From: Candidatus Uabimicrobium amorphum
Lineage (GTDB): Bacteria; Planctomycetota; Uabimicrobiia; Uabimicrobiales; Uabimicrobiaceae
Reading direction: 5' to 3'
Length of the DNA stretch: 64,000 nucleotides
NCBI RefSeq assembly: GCF_009002475.1
Contig: NZ_AP019860.1
Coordinates: 3,782,001-3,846,000, forward strand
Shown here: positions 8,999 to 18,157 of the stretch, piece after piece
How positions within the stretch are numbered: the first letter of the stretch is position 1
How the letters are laid out: each line of letters opens with the position of its first letter
Position numbers and translations under genes: made by a program
Notes under the pieces: model-generated
Databases searched by the model: none
What the model saw: only the letters and a program-made list of their open reading frames with translations
What the model was told of the DNA's origin: nothing

Positions 8999-10513
8999 CT
9001 ATGTATGTGCTCTATTCAAAACAAACTGTATTTGCTCCTGAGGACTTTTATTCATTTCTAGCGGTAACTCAAACTGATTTCCATCCAAAGATAGTAATGT
9101 CAAAGATGTGAGGTTTGTCATTTCGCAAGGTAAGTGAGTTAATCGGTTATTGAAAAGATTTAACTCTCTCAATTTGGAAAGTTTTCCGATCTCTTTTGGT
9201 AGTTGTGCTATTCTATTTTCACTCAAATCTAAATACTCAAGGTTCGTAAGTTTTCCTATCTCCGCCGGCAATTCACTTAATTGATTGTCGCGTATTATCA
9301 AATACCTAAGGTTAGTAAGTAGGCCGATCTCTGCGGGTAATTTTGTCAAGGCATTATTAAAATATATATGAAGATTTTCCAGATGCGTAATTTGTCCAAT
9401 CTCTGCTGGTAGTTCTGTTAAATGACTTCCTTCAAAACTTAAGGTTTTCAAATGGACAAGTTGACCAATTTCGCGAGGTAATTCCGTTAACTGATTTCCT
9501 GTCAACTCTAGTATTTTAAGATTTACAAGCTGACCGACCTCTGTTGGTAATTTTCTCAACGAGTTTCCCCACAAATTGAGTTCAGTAAGACGCGTCAATT
9601 CACCGATCTCTTTTGGCAAAAGTTCGAAAGTATTGTTTTGCAAATCTAGTTCTGTTAGCGCGGACAATTGTGCAATTTCACCTGGTAGTGCTTGTAGATT
9701 ATTGTCACTCAACCCCAATTTCGCAAGATTTTTTAGTCGACCAATTTCGGCAGGTAACTTTGTTAGTTCGTTGTTATAAAGAAGTAAGGAGCGAAGGTTA
9801 GTCAATTGACCGATACTTGTTGGTAATTTTGCTAAACCACAACCCATTAGATCTAAATCCGCTAGGTTGGGTAATTCACTAATGGTAGCGGGAAAATCAT
9901 TTAGTTTATTACCGGCGAGACTTAGATTCGATAGATTTTTGAGCTTGCTAATGGAAACTGGTACATCCGTTAGTGCATTATTACGTAAACTTAAATAAGT
10001 AAGATTTTCTAATTTGCCAATGGAAAATGGCAGACAAGTTAACTTGTTTACATCCAGATTGAGATATGTAAGTCTTGTAAGTTCTCCCATTTCTTCAGGT
10101 AAATTCTTTAAAAAATTACCACGAAGATTTAGGTGTGTGAGACTAGTGAGTTGTCCAATTTCCGGCGGTAAGCTAGAGATCCTTGATCTATCAGCAATTA
10201 ATTTTTCCAGATTTCGTAATTGGCAAATCTCTTGTGGTATTTTCCGTATGTGAAAATTAATAGTCAAAGCATTGGGTTTTAGTTCTAAATACTCTAACGA
10301 TATTTCGTCATCGCATACAAGGTGCAGATAGGAGAAATTACTATTTTCAAATTTGCAGTTTTTTAATATAAGACTTGTTGGTGATCGAAAACTACAGTGG
10401 TAAAAACGTGAATTTTTGATGGTGTGTGTTTCGTCATCTAAGTAAAAAACACAAGAATTGTATTCCTTATCACTCTCTAATGATTTTAACTGCTGACGTT
10501 CTATTCTTTCCAT
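8999..10513 (-). CDS. Leucine-rich repeat protein (17 repeats)
   Basis: 504 residues from the ATG at 10513; a TTG 12 bases further out has no ribosome site either. Residues about 90-495 are 17 tandem LRRs, nearly all exactly 23 residues, with consensus LxxLxxLxLxxNxLxxLPxEIG, the intracellular Ras-group type. Residues 30-75 (THTIKNSRFYHCSFRSPTS, LKNCKFENSNFSYLHL) read like a short pentapeptide-type beta-helix cap. No signal peptide or membrane helix, so it should be cytosolic. Such proteins are scaffolds for protein binding. No GTPase (Roc) domain or other catalytic domain is attached. High copy identity between repeats suggests recent internal duplication. Confidence 0.9.
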   Translation of the reverse strand: MERIERQQLKSLESDKEYNSCVFYLDDETHTIKNSRFYHCSFRSPTSLILKNCKFENSNFSYLHLVCDDEISLEYLELKPNALTINFHIRKIPQEICQLRNLEKLIADRSRISSLPPEIGQLTSLTHLNLRGNFLKNLPEEMGELTRLTYLNLDVNKLTCLPFSIGKLENLTYLSLRNNALTDVPVSISKLKNLSNLSLAGNKLNDFPATISELPNLADLDLMGCGLAKLPTSIGQLTNLRSLLLYNNELTKLPAEIGRLKNLAKLGLSDNNLQALPGEIAQLSALTELDLQNNTFELLPKEIGELTRLTELNLWGNSLRKLPTEVGQLVNLKILELTGNQLTELPREIGQLVHLKTLSFEGSHLTELPAEIGQITHLENLHIYFNNALTKLPAEIGLLTNLRYLIIRDNQLSELPAEIGKLTNLEYLDLSENRIAQLPKEIGKLSKLRELNLFNNRLTHLPCEMTNLTSLTLLSLDGNQFELPLEMNKSPQEQIQFVLNRAHT

Positions 10514-10619
10514 ATAGATACCCAATCAAAAAGTAAGATTTATTTATCGCTGAATATTTCTTTGTTGCTTATGTCTAAAATAGACAACGATTCTTATATT
10601 AAACAGATAGGAGGCGACG

Positions 10620-11243
10620 ATGAACAAACAATTACTTTTACTACCTTTACTGTGTTTATTGTCTTTAGGCAGTTCTTTGCAAAGTCAAGAAGTGGTCTTA
10701 GAATTTTACACAGACTACAACAATCAAGTTATTCGTCCTGACAAGGTGTGGTTGGAAGGGCAAAAAATTTCCAAATATAAACAACAACTCCAACCGGGAG
10801 ATTATAGTATTAAGGCGGAAAAAAAGGGTTATGAACCTTTACAAAAACAAATAACAATTACTAGCGATGAGCAACAAAAAGTCACCATAAAACTATACAT
10901 GAGTGCACGGCCGCGCACTAGCATCATATATTTGGACAATGATGATCTATCACTACCAAGCTATTATCCGCAAATACGTTCCAATTGTTTTGCACCTAGC
11001 GCCCAACCAATCATAATAAAAATCTCATGGTACGATAGAATGTATTGGCTTTTAGAAATGCGCTTGCGAACATGGAGACCGCGTTGGCTGCCCGCAAAAA
11101 TCAATTCCTTGGCCGTCGGCTTTATCACATGGATTTCGCTGTGCCTTATTGCCCTGTTTTTTTTATTCGTCACACCAATAAAGACTACATCACAAATGAA
11201 TTGCTCTAAATTATTTGGAAGTCTTCGCGCAACTGCTCGCTAA
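10620..11243 (+). CDS. PEGA-like domain membrane protein
   Basis: 207 residues with a signal peptide (MNKQLLLLPLLCLLSLGSSLQSQ), a PEGA-like beta-sandwich at about 25-95 (LQPGDYSIKAEKKGYEPLQK, ITITSDEQQKVTIKLYM), a linker, and one transmembrane helix at about 165-188 (SLAVGFITWISLCLIALFFL). The ribosome site is strong (AGGAGG). PEGA domains occur on the outer face of surface and kinase proteins. Its last 13 codons overlap the 3' end of the convergent kinase gene by 38 bases; the tail (NCSKLFGSLRATAR) is low in character and may be an extension gained when an original stop was lost. Confidence 0.6.
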   Translation: MNKQLLLLPLLCLLSLGSSLQSQEVVLEFYTDYNNQVIRPDKVWLEGQKISKYKQQLQPGDYSIKAEKKGYEPLQKQITITSDEQQKVTIKLYMSARPRTSIIYLDNDDLSLPSYYPQIRSNCFAPSAQPIIIKISWYDRMYWLLEMRLRTWRPRWLPAKINSLAVGFITWISLCLIALFFLFVTPIKTTSQMNCSKLFGSLRATAR

Positions 11244-12492
11244 ATTCGGCGATCGTCTGATAACGATTTTTCGGTTCTTTTTCTAAAGCCTTCATCAGTG
11301 TTTTGTTTAGGCGCAGAGGAATAGATGGATCTCTTTGTTGAATAGGTATGGGAGGCGTGAACAAAACTTTATGCAACATATTGGTGGTTTCTCCGGGAAA
11401 TATATTGCGCTGTGTCAATAAAAAGTAAAATGTCGCTGCCAAGGAATAAATATCGGATCGTGGATCGATGTTACTAGAATCACAACATTGCTCTGGCGCC
11501 ATGTATTCACGGGTTTTCTTTAGGCGTTTGTGTAAAATTAAGCCATGCAAGCCCGCTTTTTCAAAACTTTTGGTCAATCCAAAGTCGAGTAATTTTACTT
11601 TGTTGTCTTCTTGGAGTATGACATTTGTAGGCTTTATATCATAATGAACCAATTTCCGCGAATGTAAGTGTTGCAGTGCGTCGAGTAGTTGGAAAAAGAT
11701 GGGCTTGGCCTCTTGCAGATTTAAGGGCCGTTGCAGCTTTTGCAAATGTTCGTCAAGATTTGTTCCGCGAACGTATTCTATCGCAATGTAAAAACAATTG
11801 CCTTTCGCGACAAAACCAGCGCCTAAATAACGTGCGATATTCGGGTGCTTAATTTTTGTAGCAATTTTTAGTTCGTTCAAAAATTGTTGATGTTGCTTTT
11901 CATTTGAAAGAGATGCAGGAGGAATAATTTTTATAGCAAATGTTTTGCAATCGCTAAGGACATTACGCGCTTTGTATGTAGACGCAACGGAGTCCTCATC
12001 TATTTTTTCCAGAATTTCTAAATTGTCGATAAAATTTTTATCTGTAGTGAGTTGTTTATTGAAACAAGCATCGCAAATCGTACTACTTCCACACACACAC
12101 CCTCCATTGGCACATTCACGCGTTGAGATTGTCTTATCACATTTTGAACAGGATATCTTATTTTCCGCTTCGCGACACTGTATTTCGAAAATATGATCGA
12201 TAACGCGAACGTATATCTTCGAATGCAAATAGCACCCTTCTGTTACCTTGACAAAAGAAATCTTTTTTTCATGCAATTCACCAATAGATGTACCATTGCG
12301 GCTTCCCAAATCGTGTAAAAAAACAGTGAATGGTGGGACAATTTCAAGTATGCAATGATGGCGAGATATTTTGCTGTTGCTTTCTATGCTAATAAAGTTC
12401 TTTTTCGAACGGCCTATAGAAATTCGTCTACTGGTGTGAAAACAAAATTCCTCTTTGGCCAAAGAACCTTTGATACAACGAATTTTTATCAT
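11206..12492 (-). CDS. FHA / zinc-ribbon / Ser-Thr protein kinase-like protein
   Basis: 428 residues. Residues 15-95 form an FHA phosphothreonine-binding domain (GRS at 27, SRHH at 43-46, RNG at 65-67). Residues 115-143 carry four cysteine pairs (CSKC, CVCG, CDAC), a probable zinc knuckle. The kinase fold spans 157-425 with AIK (Lys188), HYDIKPTN (283-290), DFG (303-305), and YMAPEQ. Two departures are visible: the glycine-rich loop is absent (LEKIDEDSVASTYKAR) and the usual HRD Arg is Tyr. No membrane helix. It lies 103 bases downstream of the phosphomevalonate kinase gene and may share its transcript. It could be a regulated kinase or a partly degenerate one. Confidence 0.85.
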   Translation of the reverse strand: MIKIRCIKGSLAKEEFCFHTSRRISIGRSKKNFISIESNSKISRHHCILEIVPPFTVFLHDLGSRNGTSIGELHEKKISFVKVTEGCYLHSKIYVRVIDHIFEIQCREAENKISCSKCDKTISTRECANGGCVCGSSTICDACFNKQLTTDKNFIDNLEILEKIDEDSVASTYKARNVLSDCKTFAIKIIPPASLSNEKQHQQFLNELKIATKIKHPNIARYLGAGFVAKGNCFYIAIEYVRGTNLDEHLQKLQRPLNLQEAKPIFFQLLDALQHLHSRKLVHYDIKPTNVILQEDNKVKLLDFGLTKSFEKAGLHGLILHKRLKKTREYMAPEQCCDSSNIDPRSDIYSLAATFYFLLTQRNIFPGETTNMLHKVLFTPPIPIQQRDPSIPLRLNKTLMKALEKEPKNRYQTIAEFSEQLREDFQII

Positions 12493-12595
12493 AGCTTTTT
12501 CAACTCTCTATAATATATTCTAGTTTGGAACGGAAAAATTATATCATCATTGCCATTTTGCCACAAGAAATTCTGAACTTTTCTCCACTGTATTT

Positions 12596-13729
12596 TTACG
12601 GACCGTGCGTAACGACATGCGCGCCGCGACGGCTTAAAGATAAATCGATCGGAATAATCCCGTACTGTTGCCACTTTTTCAATATTCGCTCGCTGTCTTT
12701 TTCTTTTGGCACAATGGCTATGCCACAATCTCCGGCTCCTGCTCCCGAAAATTTTCCAGCGGCCTCATACTCCTCCGCAATATCAGCGAGAAACGCCAGC
12801 TCTTTTGTTTCTAACTTGCGATAACTGAATTGGTTCATGTCGCGTAAAAGATAACGATTCTTTGTAATAAGACCAAGTAACTCATCGGTATTTGGGGATA
12901 ATAGACTCCCCTTAATACTATCAACTACTACAGATATTTCGCGCATCTTGTCCAAATATTTCTGTGGGTTTTTGTCGCGAAACTCGTACAGGGAGCGAAT
13001 CAACTTTTTCGTATTGGCACTATAACCAACAAATCCAACAAGTAACCTTAAATTTTCAGGGAACGATAAATTTTCACAGTACAGTCCCGGCCAATCTTTA
13101 TCTAATACACTGACAACCCCATGTCGTTGCATTTCTTCAGTAAGCCACTGCGGAGAAAATCTCTTGTAATACGTAACACCTCCCCAAACAGATGCGGCAA
13201 TATCAAAACCACTTCCTAACTTTTCTTGAACAAGATAATGAGCGATACAGGCGATATTGAACATCACTTTTTTGTTTTGCGCTTGCTCAATATCCAAATC
13301 GTGAAGTTGAAAAATAGCAGCAACAACACCAACAGCAATGGCAGCAGAACTTCCCAACCCAATTTTGTATTTTTTGCCATTGTCTTTTTCGACAATGGTT
13401 TGTTTAGAAGAAGTGGTAAGTGAAAAGTGGCGTAAATCAATATTTTTACTTTGTAAATATTGCAAAGTAATGCCCATTGTTTTACAACAAAGGTGCAGTT
13501 GCGCTTGTTGAATATCATTTAGCGAATCGCGCCACACAATGTTTCCGTCATCATAAGAAAACCTAGTGGTATGTATTTGAAAATCCGGGGCGGCAAAAGT
13601 GTATTCATCTTGTGGTGTAATGAAAATAGAAATTCCCGCATTGACAGACATCACGATGCATGGCAAGCCTTCCTCTAGCACACACCATTCTCCTGATAGC
13701 ATTAATTTTCCTGGCACAAAAATTTGCAT
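12596..13729 (-). CDS. Phosphomevalonate kinase (GHMP family)
   Basis: 377 residues. Shows the GHMP plan of bacterial phosphomevalonate kinases: PGKLMLSGEWCVLEEG at the N-terminus, the ATP-binding KIGLGSSAAIAVGVVAAI near residue 125, and the C-terminal glycine motif KFSGAGAGDCGIAIV near residue 330. It phosphorylates mevalonate 5-phosphate to the diphosphate in the cytosol. AAAGAG upstream supports the ATG. The diphosphomevalonate decarboxylase gene lies 29 bases upstream on the same strand, so the two form an operon supplying isopentenyl diphosphate. Mevalonate kinase itself is a relative, but the N-terminal motif and partner favour phosphomevalonate kinase. Confidence 0.85.
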   Translation of the reverse strand: MQIFVPGKLMLSGEWCVLEEGLPCIVMSVNAGISIFITPQDEYTFAAPDFQIHTTRFSYDDGNIVWRDSLNDIQQAQLHLCCKTMGITLQYLQSKNIDLRHFSLTTSSKQTIVEKDNGKKYKIGLGSSAAIAVGVVAAIFQLHDLDIEQAQNKKVMFNIACIAHYLVQEKLGSGFDIAASVWGGVTYYKRFSPQWLTEEMQRHGVVSVLDKDWPGLYCENLSFPENLRLLVGFVGYSANTKKLIRSLYEFRDKNPQKYLDKMREISVVVDSIKGSLLSPNTDELLGLITKNRYLLRDMNQFSYRKLETKELAFLADIAEEYEAAGKFSGAGAGDCGIAIVPKEKDSERILKKWQQYGIIPIDLSLSRRGAHVVTHGP

Positions 13730-13758
13730 AGTTATCTCTTTAATAATTTTTAGCTGCT

Positions 13759-14802
13759 TTACAAACGCGGTTCGCCGTTTTGAGGATCAATAAGAAATTG
13801 CGCTTCGTCACTAATTTGTTGTGGACCTTGTCCGACTTTACATACTTCAATATTTTTGACATGAGCTATTTTCTCCAAGCGCTCTTTAATCACAGACTCA
13901 TATTCTTCCGTAGTGTAAATGTGTGCATTAGGTCCCGCATCAAAAGTATAACCCGCAACAGTTTTTCCCAATTCAGCGTTGAGATCTTCGACCATATAAA
14001 TCACCTCGCGCGAGCCATCACTCAAATACATAATTGGAGGCCAGGTATCTAACATAGAGGCATGCATACTGTTACTCTCGCGCATCGTTAGTTCGGCGAA
14101 AGTCGCAAAATCTTTTTGCAAGACCGCTTCTTTCATTTTTGGAATTACCCCCTCTAAATATTGCAAACGTTTTTCATATAAAGCGCTAGTTAAGGTGGTT
14201 GTTTTCATCCCGTGTCGCGAACTTACTTTCTTCTCTTCTGTTTCCACAACTGCAATCACATTGCGCAACTCAGGCCAATGGTCATGAGGAGCAATTTGCT
14301 GTGCAAAAGAATCCGTACCATCTTCCAAATCACCTTTCAGCCACTCAACAAAACCGCCATAAACACTTCGCGAAGCACTACCACTACCTTGACGCGCTAA
14401 CATGGAGAGTTCTTTGCCACTTAACGTCAAATTCAAAGCCTTGGATGTAGCACAAACAAGAGCTGCAACACCTGATGCAGAAGATGCAAACCCTGCTCCT
14501 GTAGGAAAGCAGTTTTTGGAAACAATACGCACTGGCAAATCGATATCGGCCTTTTTACGCAGTAAATCCACCGGTAAAACATGCGATTTTTTCCCCTTTT
14601 GCAAATCCATTTTTTTGCCGTTTAACCACAGCTCATCTTGCGAAAATTTTTCAGAAAACATCACCGTAGTGATTGTTTGCAAATTGTCATCCATGGTGAA
14701 ACTAAGGCTGTTATTATAGGGCAAGATAAGCTCCTCATTTCTCTTCCCCCAGTACTTCACAACGGCAATATTTGCACTAGCAGTATAAGTTGCAATATAC
14801 AT
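13759..14802 (-). CDS. mvaD: Diphosphomevalonate decarboxylase
   Basis: 347 residues, full family length. Recognisable motifs are NIAVVKYWGKRNEELILPYN at the start, the ATP-binding PTGAGFASSASGVAAL near residue 100, GSGSASRSVYGGFVEW near 140, and TFDAGPNAHIYT with the catalytic Asp288. The enzyme converts mevalonate diphosphate to isopentenyl diphosphate with ATP use. AGGAT precedes the ATG. It is first of a two-gene minus-strand unit with phosphomevalonate kinase. The plus-strand gene at 14959 diverges, leaving 156 bases between them, enough for both promoters; a TATAAT lies at 14901-14906 but I see no well-spaced -35. Confidence 0.93.
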   Translation of the reverse strand: MYIATYTASANIAVVKYWGKRNEELILPYNNSLSFTMDDNLQTITTVMFSEKFSQDELWLNGKKMDLQKGKKSHVLPVDLLRKKADIDLPVRIVSKNCFPTGAGFASSASGVAALVCATSKALNLTLSGKELSMLARQGSGSASRSVYGGFVEWLKGDLEDGTDSFAQQIAPHDHWPELRNVIAVVETEEKKVSSRHGMKTTTLTSALYEKRLQYLEGVIPKMKEAVLQKDFATFAELTMRESNSMHASMLDTWPPIMYLSDGSREVIYMVEDLNAELGKTVAGYTFDAGPNAHIYTTEEYESVIKERLEKIAHVKNIEVCKVGQGPQQISDEAQFLIDPQNGEPRL

Positions 14803-14958
14803 ATTATCCTCGTTCTATTTATATTTGTGGTCTATCTGGATATGCGTGGATACTCCAAACGCTTTTTGTCATTTTTAACGCGTACCAAGCGTTTTATTAG
14901 TATAATGTATCTGATCGCGTTTACCAAAGTTTAAAAATAATTGTTGCGGAGTTACAAA

Positions 14959-17931
14959 ATGAAAAAAATAAAAGCGGCTATACTTTTTACAATTGTTGTC
15001 ACCGCGGGAGTTGCGGGGTACTTCTTTTGGTCATTTTCCACGGCAAGTGTCACCATCAAAGAAGTCAAAATCAATCTCCATGAGAAACAAGTGAATATCG
15101 ACGTACATCTTGTTGCACAAAACATACCTGTCATAGATTTTGATATCCACTACGCAATCGCAACGCAGAGTAATACTATTGTAGAAGGTAGTATTACACT
15201 ACCCGCGCAAAAAATAGAAAACAACCGCGCGTCGTTGGTACTCCCGACAACTATTTTTATCGATAAGCTCCAACAAATCCGTCAGCAAAACAGCAAAACG
15301 ATACTTCTTGAATTTAACGGTTCGTTTCAAGCAGCTTCACAAAGTATCGAGATCCCTTTCCACTTTTCCCGAGAAATACCTCTCCCCAAAGGTAACAGCA
15401 ACAAACATTTACAAATCGACAAACTCATCATAAACATACTCGAACATGAAATATTGATCTCTGCAGACATTATTGTCGAAAATCCTAAAGAAAAAGACAT
15501 TCCACACTTCAACGTCGATTACAATGTGGTCTTTAACGATTCGCTAGTTGTCGAAGGCAAACTCATCAGTAATGGTATACCTGCCAAATCGGAGGGAATT
15601 GTCACCCTACCTCTACGCATACAAAAAACAAAATTGCTACGTGCTAAATCCTCTAGCGACGCGGTAAATAAATTACTCATCAAAGGCAATATTGCCACAA
15701 AGCATATGTCATTTCATTTTTCCGTGCGCAAAAACATCTTACTGGCTAGTCGCAAACTCAACGCAAAAATTCACCATATCAATGTACAACAACCACTCCA
15801 CGGCCCAACAACCATAAACGCACAACTCACTGTCGCCAATACAAAAAAGATTAAGTCGGGAAAAGTGCACTACAACGTTCTCATCGACGAACAAAAAGTC
15901 GCCACGGGAAGTGTCGAAATCGAAAGCACAAAACAACAACTGCTCCTAAACTTACCGGCGGAAATCGACTTAGACAAAATACGTACATACAAACAAAACT
16001 CACCTTTACACAAACTAAAAATATCTGGATTCCTACAACTACAAACAGAATCAGTGCTCATAGACGCGCCCTTTGAAGTACACAAAAATATTATTCTTCG
16101 TGATCGCCATAAACCGCGCCACCGCGTAAAAAACATTGACGTTGTCATCAATCACGGCCACGTCTCGATCAATGCCATTGTTGAAATTAAAAACTCTAGC
16201 GACAAAGATATTGAACACCTGCATGCGGTTTATAAGGTGAGCGCTAACAATAAACATATTGTATCAGGAAAAGCAATGATCAGATCCTCAATCGCTAGCT
16301 TTTCCAGGGGAGAACTAGCAATTCCTGTCAAAATAAATACACAACAACTAAAAGCACTGCCAAAGAATGCCTTGTGCACATTCATCGTCAGCGGCAAACT
16401 ACATGCAAAGTTGTCAGGGAAGGAGTTTCATATTCCGTTTACTATTGCGAAAGAAGTGCTTTTAAAGCCGCGCGAAGCAAAAGCGGAAGTACAAAACTTA
16501 CTCATTCGCGTAAACAGTGATCGCAGTATGGACATCGAAGCGTCATTAAAGATAAGTAATACAAAACCACGTAAAGCCAAAATTACCTATCGCGTGAGTT
16601 TGGCCAATACACAAGTGGTGACAGGCCGCGCTCTTTTAACACCTAAAAATAAAGAAATGCATGCGCAAATTCCCATAAAAATAAATGTCGAAAAACTCAA
16701 AACACTGCGCAAAAAACACGGAGGGCAGGTAGTACCACTAGTTCTAACCGGTAAAGCGTTCATAAACGATCAGCAAGTCCCTTTCCGTGTACGTAAAGAT
16801 ATCTTACTGTCTTCGCCGAAAAGAAACGTGCGTGTACTCGGTCTAGAGGTAAAAGAAAAAGCGGGGAAAAAACACATTCGCGTCAAATTAGACATAACTC
16901 CGGCACCGAAAATAAAAGCTCTAAATATTACGTACAACATGTTCATGAATCACAATAACATCGCCAAGGGTAAATTCAATTATGTAAAAGACACTCATTC
17001 GAGTTTATTTGAAATTCCCATTGTTTTAGACAAAGAAAAATTGGAAGCCTCAAAAGCGGAAAATATTGGTAAATTAGTTCCGTTTCTTATCACCGGAAAT
17101 ATTCAAGGGGAAACCACACGCGGAAAAGTTCAAATTCCATTTCGCGTAGAAAAAGACGCTTATTTACAAGGAAAATCACTAGAAATAAAATCTGTGGCCT
17201 TACAAATTTTAAAAATGAGTCGGCAAAATATGCAACTACAATTAAAACTAAATGTATTTAGCAAATTTGCCCACGACATAAAAAAACTGAACATCACATA
17301 CCGTAAAATAGTAAAAGGTGTACAGGTAATGGGCGGAGAGGTTCATGTACAAAATTTGGTGGCGCAGAAAGTAAATGTCATTCGTATTCCATTACACATT
17401 GCCCGTAAAACGTGGAATGACATGAAAGAAAAATACGAAGGACAAACATTAAGAATGATATTAAAAGGTCATGTGGAAGTAGAAACAGCGAGCAAGCATT
17501 TCCAATTTCCGTTCGAAGTACACAAAAATACAGTAATTCGCAAGCGCCCTTTCGAAATAAAACTCAACAAATTTCGCATCCGCAAGTGGCGTTTTCGCGA
17601 AAGAGTGTATCATGTCATTCTAACACTAAAAAGCTTGTTACCACACAAAATCGAAAATTTGCGCATCGAGGGAGATATTCAATTAACCAAAGCAATTAAG
17701 GCGCGCGTTCTCAATAAAAACATAACTTTGAAACCAAATGCTTCCATTGATTTAGAGATTGAGGTAAAACGCAAACGCATAGGATTAATTCGCCGCATTA
17801 TAGATAAAATTCGCGATATAAAAACCGCCAAAACCAATTTAAAAATAGAAGGTACGAGCGAGGAGGGAACGGTTTTCAGCAGCCATAGCAATGAAGAGCA
17901 ACCAATTACCGTAGTGGAAGAAAATGAGTGA
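14959..17931 (+). CDS. Membrane-anchored protein of tandem LEA14/WHy-like repeats
   Basis: 990 residues from the ATG at 14959 (GCGGAG upstream; the TTG 18 bases earlier has no site). One membrane helix at about 8-27 (ILFTIVVTAGVAGYFFW) then about eight units of 110-125 residues. Each unit runs: amphipathic strand, a beta pair such as FDIHYAIATQSNTIVEGSI, a PvxIDLDKLxx-type strand-helix, a hydrophobic LxxxLxGxIxxx strand and an IPFxVxKxIxL end. This order matches the LEA14/WHy (LEA type 2) domain as I know it. It should sit outside the membrane. LEA14 domains are linked to desiccation stress in plants and occur singly in bacteria. Charged, Lys-rich; last unit less regular. Family assignment is from pattern only. 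Confidence 0.7.
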   Translation: MKKIKAAILFTIVVTAGVAGYFFWSFSTASVTIKEVKINLHEKQVNIDVHLVAQNIPVIDFDIHYAIATQSNTIVEGSITLPAQKIENNRASLVLPTTIFIDKLQQIRQQNSKTILLEFNGSFQAASQSIEIPFHFSREIPLPKGNSNKHLQIDKLIINILEHEILISADIIVENPKEKDIPHFNVDYNVVFNDSLVVEGKLISNGIPAKSEGIVTLPLRIQKTKLLRAKSSSDAVNKLLIKGNIATKHMSFHFSVRKNILLASRKLNAKIHHINVQQPLHGPTTINAQLTVANTKKIKSGKVHYNVLIDEQKVATGSVEIESTKQQLLLNLPAEIDLDKIRTYKQNSPLHKLKISGFLQLQTESVLIDAPFEVHKNIILRDRHKPRHRVKNIDVVINHGHVSINAIVEIKNSSDKDIEHLHAVYKVSANNKHIVSGKAMIRSSIASFSRGELAIPVKINTQQLKALPKNALCTFIVSGKLHAKLSGKEFHIPFTIAKEVLLKPREAKAEVQNLLIRVNSDRSMDIEASLKISNTKPRKAKITYRVSLANTQVVTGRALLTPKNKEMHAQIPIKINVEKLKTLRKKHGGQVVPLVLTGKAFINDQQVPFRVRKDILLSSPKRNVRVLGLEVKEKAGKKHIRVKLDITPAPKIKALNITYNMFMNHNNIAKGKFNYVKDTHSSLFEIPIVLDKEKLEASKAENIGKLVPFLITGNIQGETTRGKVQIPFRVEKDAYLQGKSLEIKSVALQILKMSRQNMQLQLKLNVFSKFAHDIKKLNITYRKIVKGVQVMGGEVHVQNLVAQKVNVIRIPLHIARKTWNDMKEKYEGQTLRMILKGHVEVETASKHFQFPFEVHKNTVIRKRPFEIKLNKFRIRKWRFRERVYHVILTLKSLLPHKIENLRIEGDIQLTKAIKARVLNKNITLKPNASIDLEIEVKRKRIGLIRRIIDKIRDIKTAKTNLKIEGTSEEGTVFSSHSNEEQPITVVEENE

Positions 17932-18050
17932 AACGGAAAAACAAAATTCGTTTGAGTTGCGAGACAAAAGGAGTGATCCAAACACTATTTTGATTGATGT
18001 TGAACTCTGATATGCATCAATCAAAACGAATGGAAACAAATTAAGACGTG

Positions 18051-18128
18051 TTACGCCTCTCCCGTGGGAGAGGCATGAGGCTTGTTGCTTTCAGCGTAGC
18101 TGAAATCTACAAGGCGATGGTGAGGGCA
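18051..18128 (+). repeat. Dispersed palindromic repeat, copy 2
   Basis: Inverted counterpart of the repeat at 6127-6206, 11.9 kb away. Hairpins GCCTCTCCC-GT-GGGAGAGGC at 18055-18074 and TTTCAGC-GTA-GCTGAAA at 18089-18105, with GATGGTGAGGGC closing the element. The two copies differ by a few substitutions and two small length changes in the segment between the hairpins. It lies between the 3' ends of convergent genes and might also act as a bidirectional terminator. Confidence 0.75.
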
Positions 18129-18157
18129 TCGCACACAAACGAATACCTATACCTACA

